Below, in pieces: positions 62,814 through 64,000 of a DNA stretch of 64,000 nucleotides; the stretch's first letter is position 1; each line of letters opens with the position of its first letter. Under the pieces are notes generated by a model. The model searched no databases. It saw only the letters and a list, made by a program, of their open reading frames with translations, and was not told the origin of the DNA. Made by a program: the position numbers and the translations under genes. Source of the DNA: Nocardioides jishulii. Lineage in GTDB: Bacteria; Actinomycetota; Actinomycetes; Propionibacteriales; Nocardioidaceae. The stretch lies in NCBI RefSeq assembly GCF_006007965.1, contig NZ_CP040748.1, positions 2,914,001-2,978,000 on the forward strand, written 5' to 3'.

Positions 62814-63314
62814 TCAGTCTCCGTCCGTTCGGGGGTGGTCACCTCCGGCGACCTGGTCGACCGCGTGCGCCAGCACGGGGGCCAGCACCGCGAGTCCGTC
62901 CTTCACCCCGCCGCGTGAGCCAGGGAGGTTGACCACGAGCGTACGTCCGCAGAGGCCGGCCAGTCCTCGGGACAGCATGGCCGAGGGCACGCCCTGGGCG
63001 ACGCCGTACGCCCGGATCGCCTCGGCGATGCCCGGGACCTCGGCGTCGAGCACCGCACGGGTCGCCTCCGGCGTCCGGTCCGTGGGGGTCAGACCGGTGC
63101 CTCCGGTGGTCAGTACGACCCGCGCGCCAGCGGCGACCGCCTCCCGCAGTGCCTGCTCGACGGGATCCCCGTCCGGCACCACGACGGCGTCCTGGACGGT
63201 GAAGCCCCGGCCGCGCAGCCACTCGACGATCACCGGCCCGGTCTCGTCGGCGTAGACCCCGGCCGCCGCCCGGTTGGAGGCCACCACCACGACCGCCGTG
63301 GGGGCGGCGCTCAT
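62814..63314 (-). CDS. mogA: Molybdopterin adenylyltransferase (MogA/MoaB family)
   Basis: A 166-residue enzyme that adenylylates molybdopterin before metal insertion: AVVVVASNRAAAGVYADETG, RVVLTTGGTGLTPTDRTPEA (substrate loop), LCGRTLVVNLPGSRGGVKDG. Overlaps moaC by 4 nt (ATGA). Confidence 0.94.
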   Translation of the reverse strand: MSAAPTAVVVVASNRAAAGVYADETGPVIVEWLRGRGFTVQDAVVVPDGDPVEQALREAVAAGARVVLTTGGTGLTPTDRTPEATRAVLDAEVPGIAEAIRAYGVAQGVPSAMLSRGLAGLCGRTLVVNLPGSRGGVKDGLAVLAPVLAHAVDQVAGGDHPRTDGD

Positions 63315-63787
63315 CGGGACCAGTCCCCCGACCTGCCGCCAGCCTTCGACTCCACGCGTACGTCGGTGATCACCGTCGCCTTGTCGACCGCCTTGACCAT
63401 GTCGACGACGGTCAGAGCGGCCACCGAGACCGCGGTCAGCGCCTCCATCTCCACGCCGGTGCGGTCGGTCGTCGAGACCGTGGCGGTGATCTCCACCGCG
63501 TCGTCGGCGACCACCAGGTCGACGGTGACCGACGAGAGAGCCAGCGGGTGGCACAGCGGCACCAGCGTCGGCGTCTGCTTCGCGCCCATGATCCCCGCCA
63601 GCCGGGCGACCGCCAGGGTGTCTCCCTTGGGGACCCCCGCTCCGCGCAGCAGGGCGACGACCTCGCCGCTGACCAGCACGCGCCCGGAGGCCACCGCCGT
63701 ACGCTTCGTGACCGCCTTGTCGGAGACGTCGACCATCCGGGCAGCCCCGGACTCGTCGACGTGCGTCAGTCCCGTTGCCTCGCCCAC
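63311..63787 (-). CDS. moaC: Cyclic pyranopterin monophosphate synthase
   Basis: A 158-residue molybdopterin precursor enzyme: LTHVDESGAARMVDVSDKAV, LVPLCHPLALSSVTVDL (KxxxLxPLCHP motif variant), GVEMEALTAVSVAALTVVDM, then KAVDKATVITDVRVESKAGG. GTG 63787. Between moeA and mogA. Confidence 0.96.
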   Translation of the reverse strand: MGEATGLTHVDESGAARMVDVSDKAVTKRTAVASGRVLVSGEVVALLRGAGVPKGDTLAVARLAGIMGAKQTPTLVPLCHPLALSSVTVDLVVADDAVEITATVSTTDRTGVEMEALTAVSVAALTVVDMVKAVDKATVITDVRVESKAGGRSGDWSR

Positions 63788-63810
63788 GCGTGCCTCCTCG
63801 GCAGTCGTCG

Positions 63811-64000
63811 TCAGAAGTCCTCGTCCAGGCAGAGCACCTGGACCATCTCGCCGGCGCTGACCCCGGTGCTCTCCTCCGGCACCACGACGAGCGCGTTGGA
63901 GGCGGCCAGGTCACCGATCATGTGCGAGCCGTGGCCGCCGACGGGCGTCACCCAGGCCCCACCCCGGTCGGCGCCGTGGACGGCGCGCACGAGCTGGCGC
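63811..64000 (-). CDS. moeA: Molybdopterin molybdotransferase MoeA / gephyrin-like Glp (C-terminal part; 5' end outside window)
   Basis: The last 62 codons are visible, ending at TGA (63813-63811). They read WVTPVGGHGSHMIGDLAASN, then ALVVVPEESTGVSAGEMVQV, the MoeA domain IV pattern. In this location, with sepX/glpR, it is likely the Glp cell-division partner as well as a cofactor enzyme. The catalytic domains lie beyond the window. Confidence 0.88.
   Translation of the reverse strand, partial: RQLVRAVHGADRGGAWVTPVGGHGSHMIGDLAASNALVVVPEESTGVSAGEMVQVLCLDEDF

Overview
The window comes from a high-GC actinobacterium, most likely of the Nocardioidaceae (Nocardioides/Aeromicrobium type). Supporting signs are strong G/C third-position bias, many GTG starts, 4-nt stop/start overlaps, mycobacterial-type LexA boxes (TCGAAC-N4-GTTCGA), a 13E12/DUF222 HNH gene, rpfB-rsmA-ispE synteny, divergent rsmI/pmt, NrdR-NrdJ, CarD, and a molybdenum-cofactor/Glp locus next to sepX/glpR. 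No phage, transposase or CRISPR array is visible.

Layout. (1) 1-6261 is a defence island: a truncated, AT-richer GmrSD-like (DUF262/DUF1524) remnant, a C5 DNA methyltransferase, a probable partner restriction endonuclease with a duplicated N-terminal module, a DUF3883 protein and a Vsr-type nicking endonuclease. (2) 6296-11931 holds a divergent Nramp-like transporter, an SOS-controlled DUF222/HNH protein, an SprT-like metallopeptidase, a dicarboxylate/amino-acid symporter and a DUF2384-like orphan. (3) 12119-18314 is the most unusual part: a secreted four-repeat Ig-like protein, a TasA/camelysin-like protein, an ER-type signal peptidase (SipW-like), a small membrane protein, an OmpR-type response regulator and a histidine kinase. 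Three of the genes share a promoter-proximal motif. It looks like a self-contained, two-component-linked surface-fibre system. (4) 18321-28235 carries an acetyltransferase, a lipoprotein, nrdR-nrdJ with tandem NrdR boxes, and an SOS hub (LysM cell-division inhibitor-like gene, GNAT, lexA, dinG-like helicase). (5) 28251-38877 is housekeeping: fused secDF, hflX, dapF, a DHFR-like reductase, miaA, a NUDIX hydrolase, an AbiEi/DUF559 protein and miaB. (6) 39003-42336 is the gluABCD glutamate ABC operon, followed by TetR and MarR regulators. (7) 43525-53014 has ABC-F, ispE, rsmA, rpfB, tatD, an alpha/beta hydrolase, rsmI and pmt. (8) 52965-61177 has YhhN, a TetR-regulated MacB/FtsX-type ABC exporter, a secreted 5'-nucleotidase, a CarD-family regulator, a maleate-isomerase-like protein with its TetR, an NAD(P)-binding protein and tRNA-Ala(CGC). 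(9) 61269-64000 has sepX/glpR, rimJ-like, mogA, moaC and the 3' end of moeA/glp, linking molybdopterin genes and a divisome protein.

Regulatory sites visible in the sequence include five LexA boxes, paired NrdR boxes, several strong hairpin terminators, an intra-operon hairpin in gluABCD, and a candidate TetR operator. All functional calls come from reading motifs and gene order; no database search was run.
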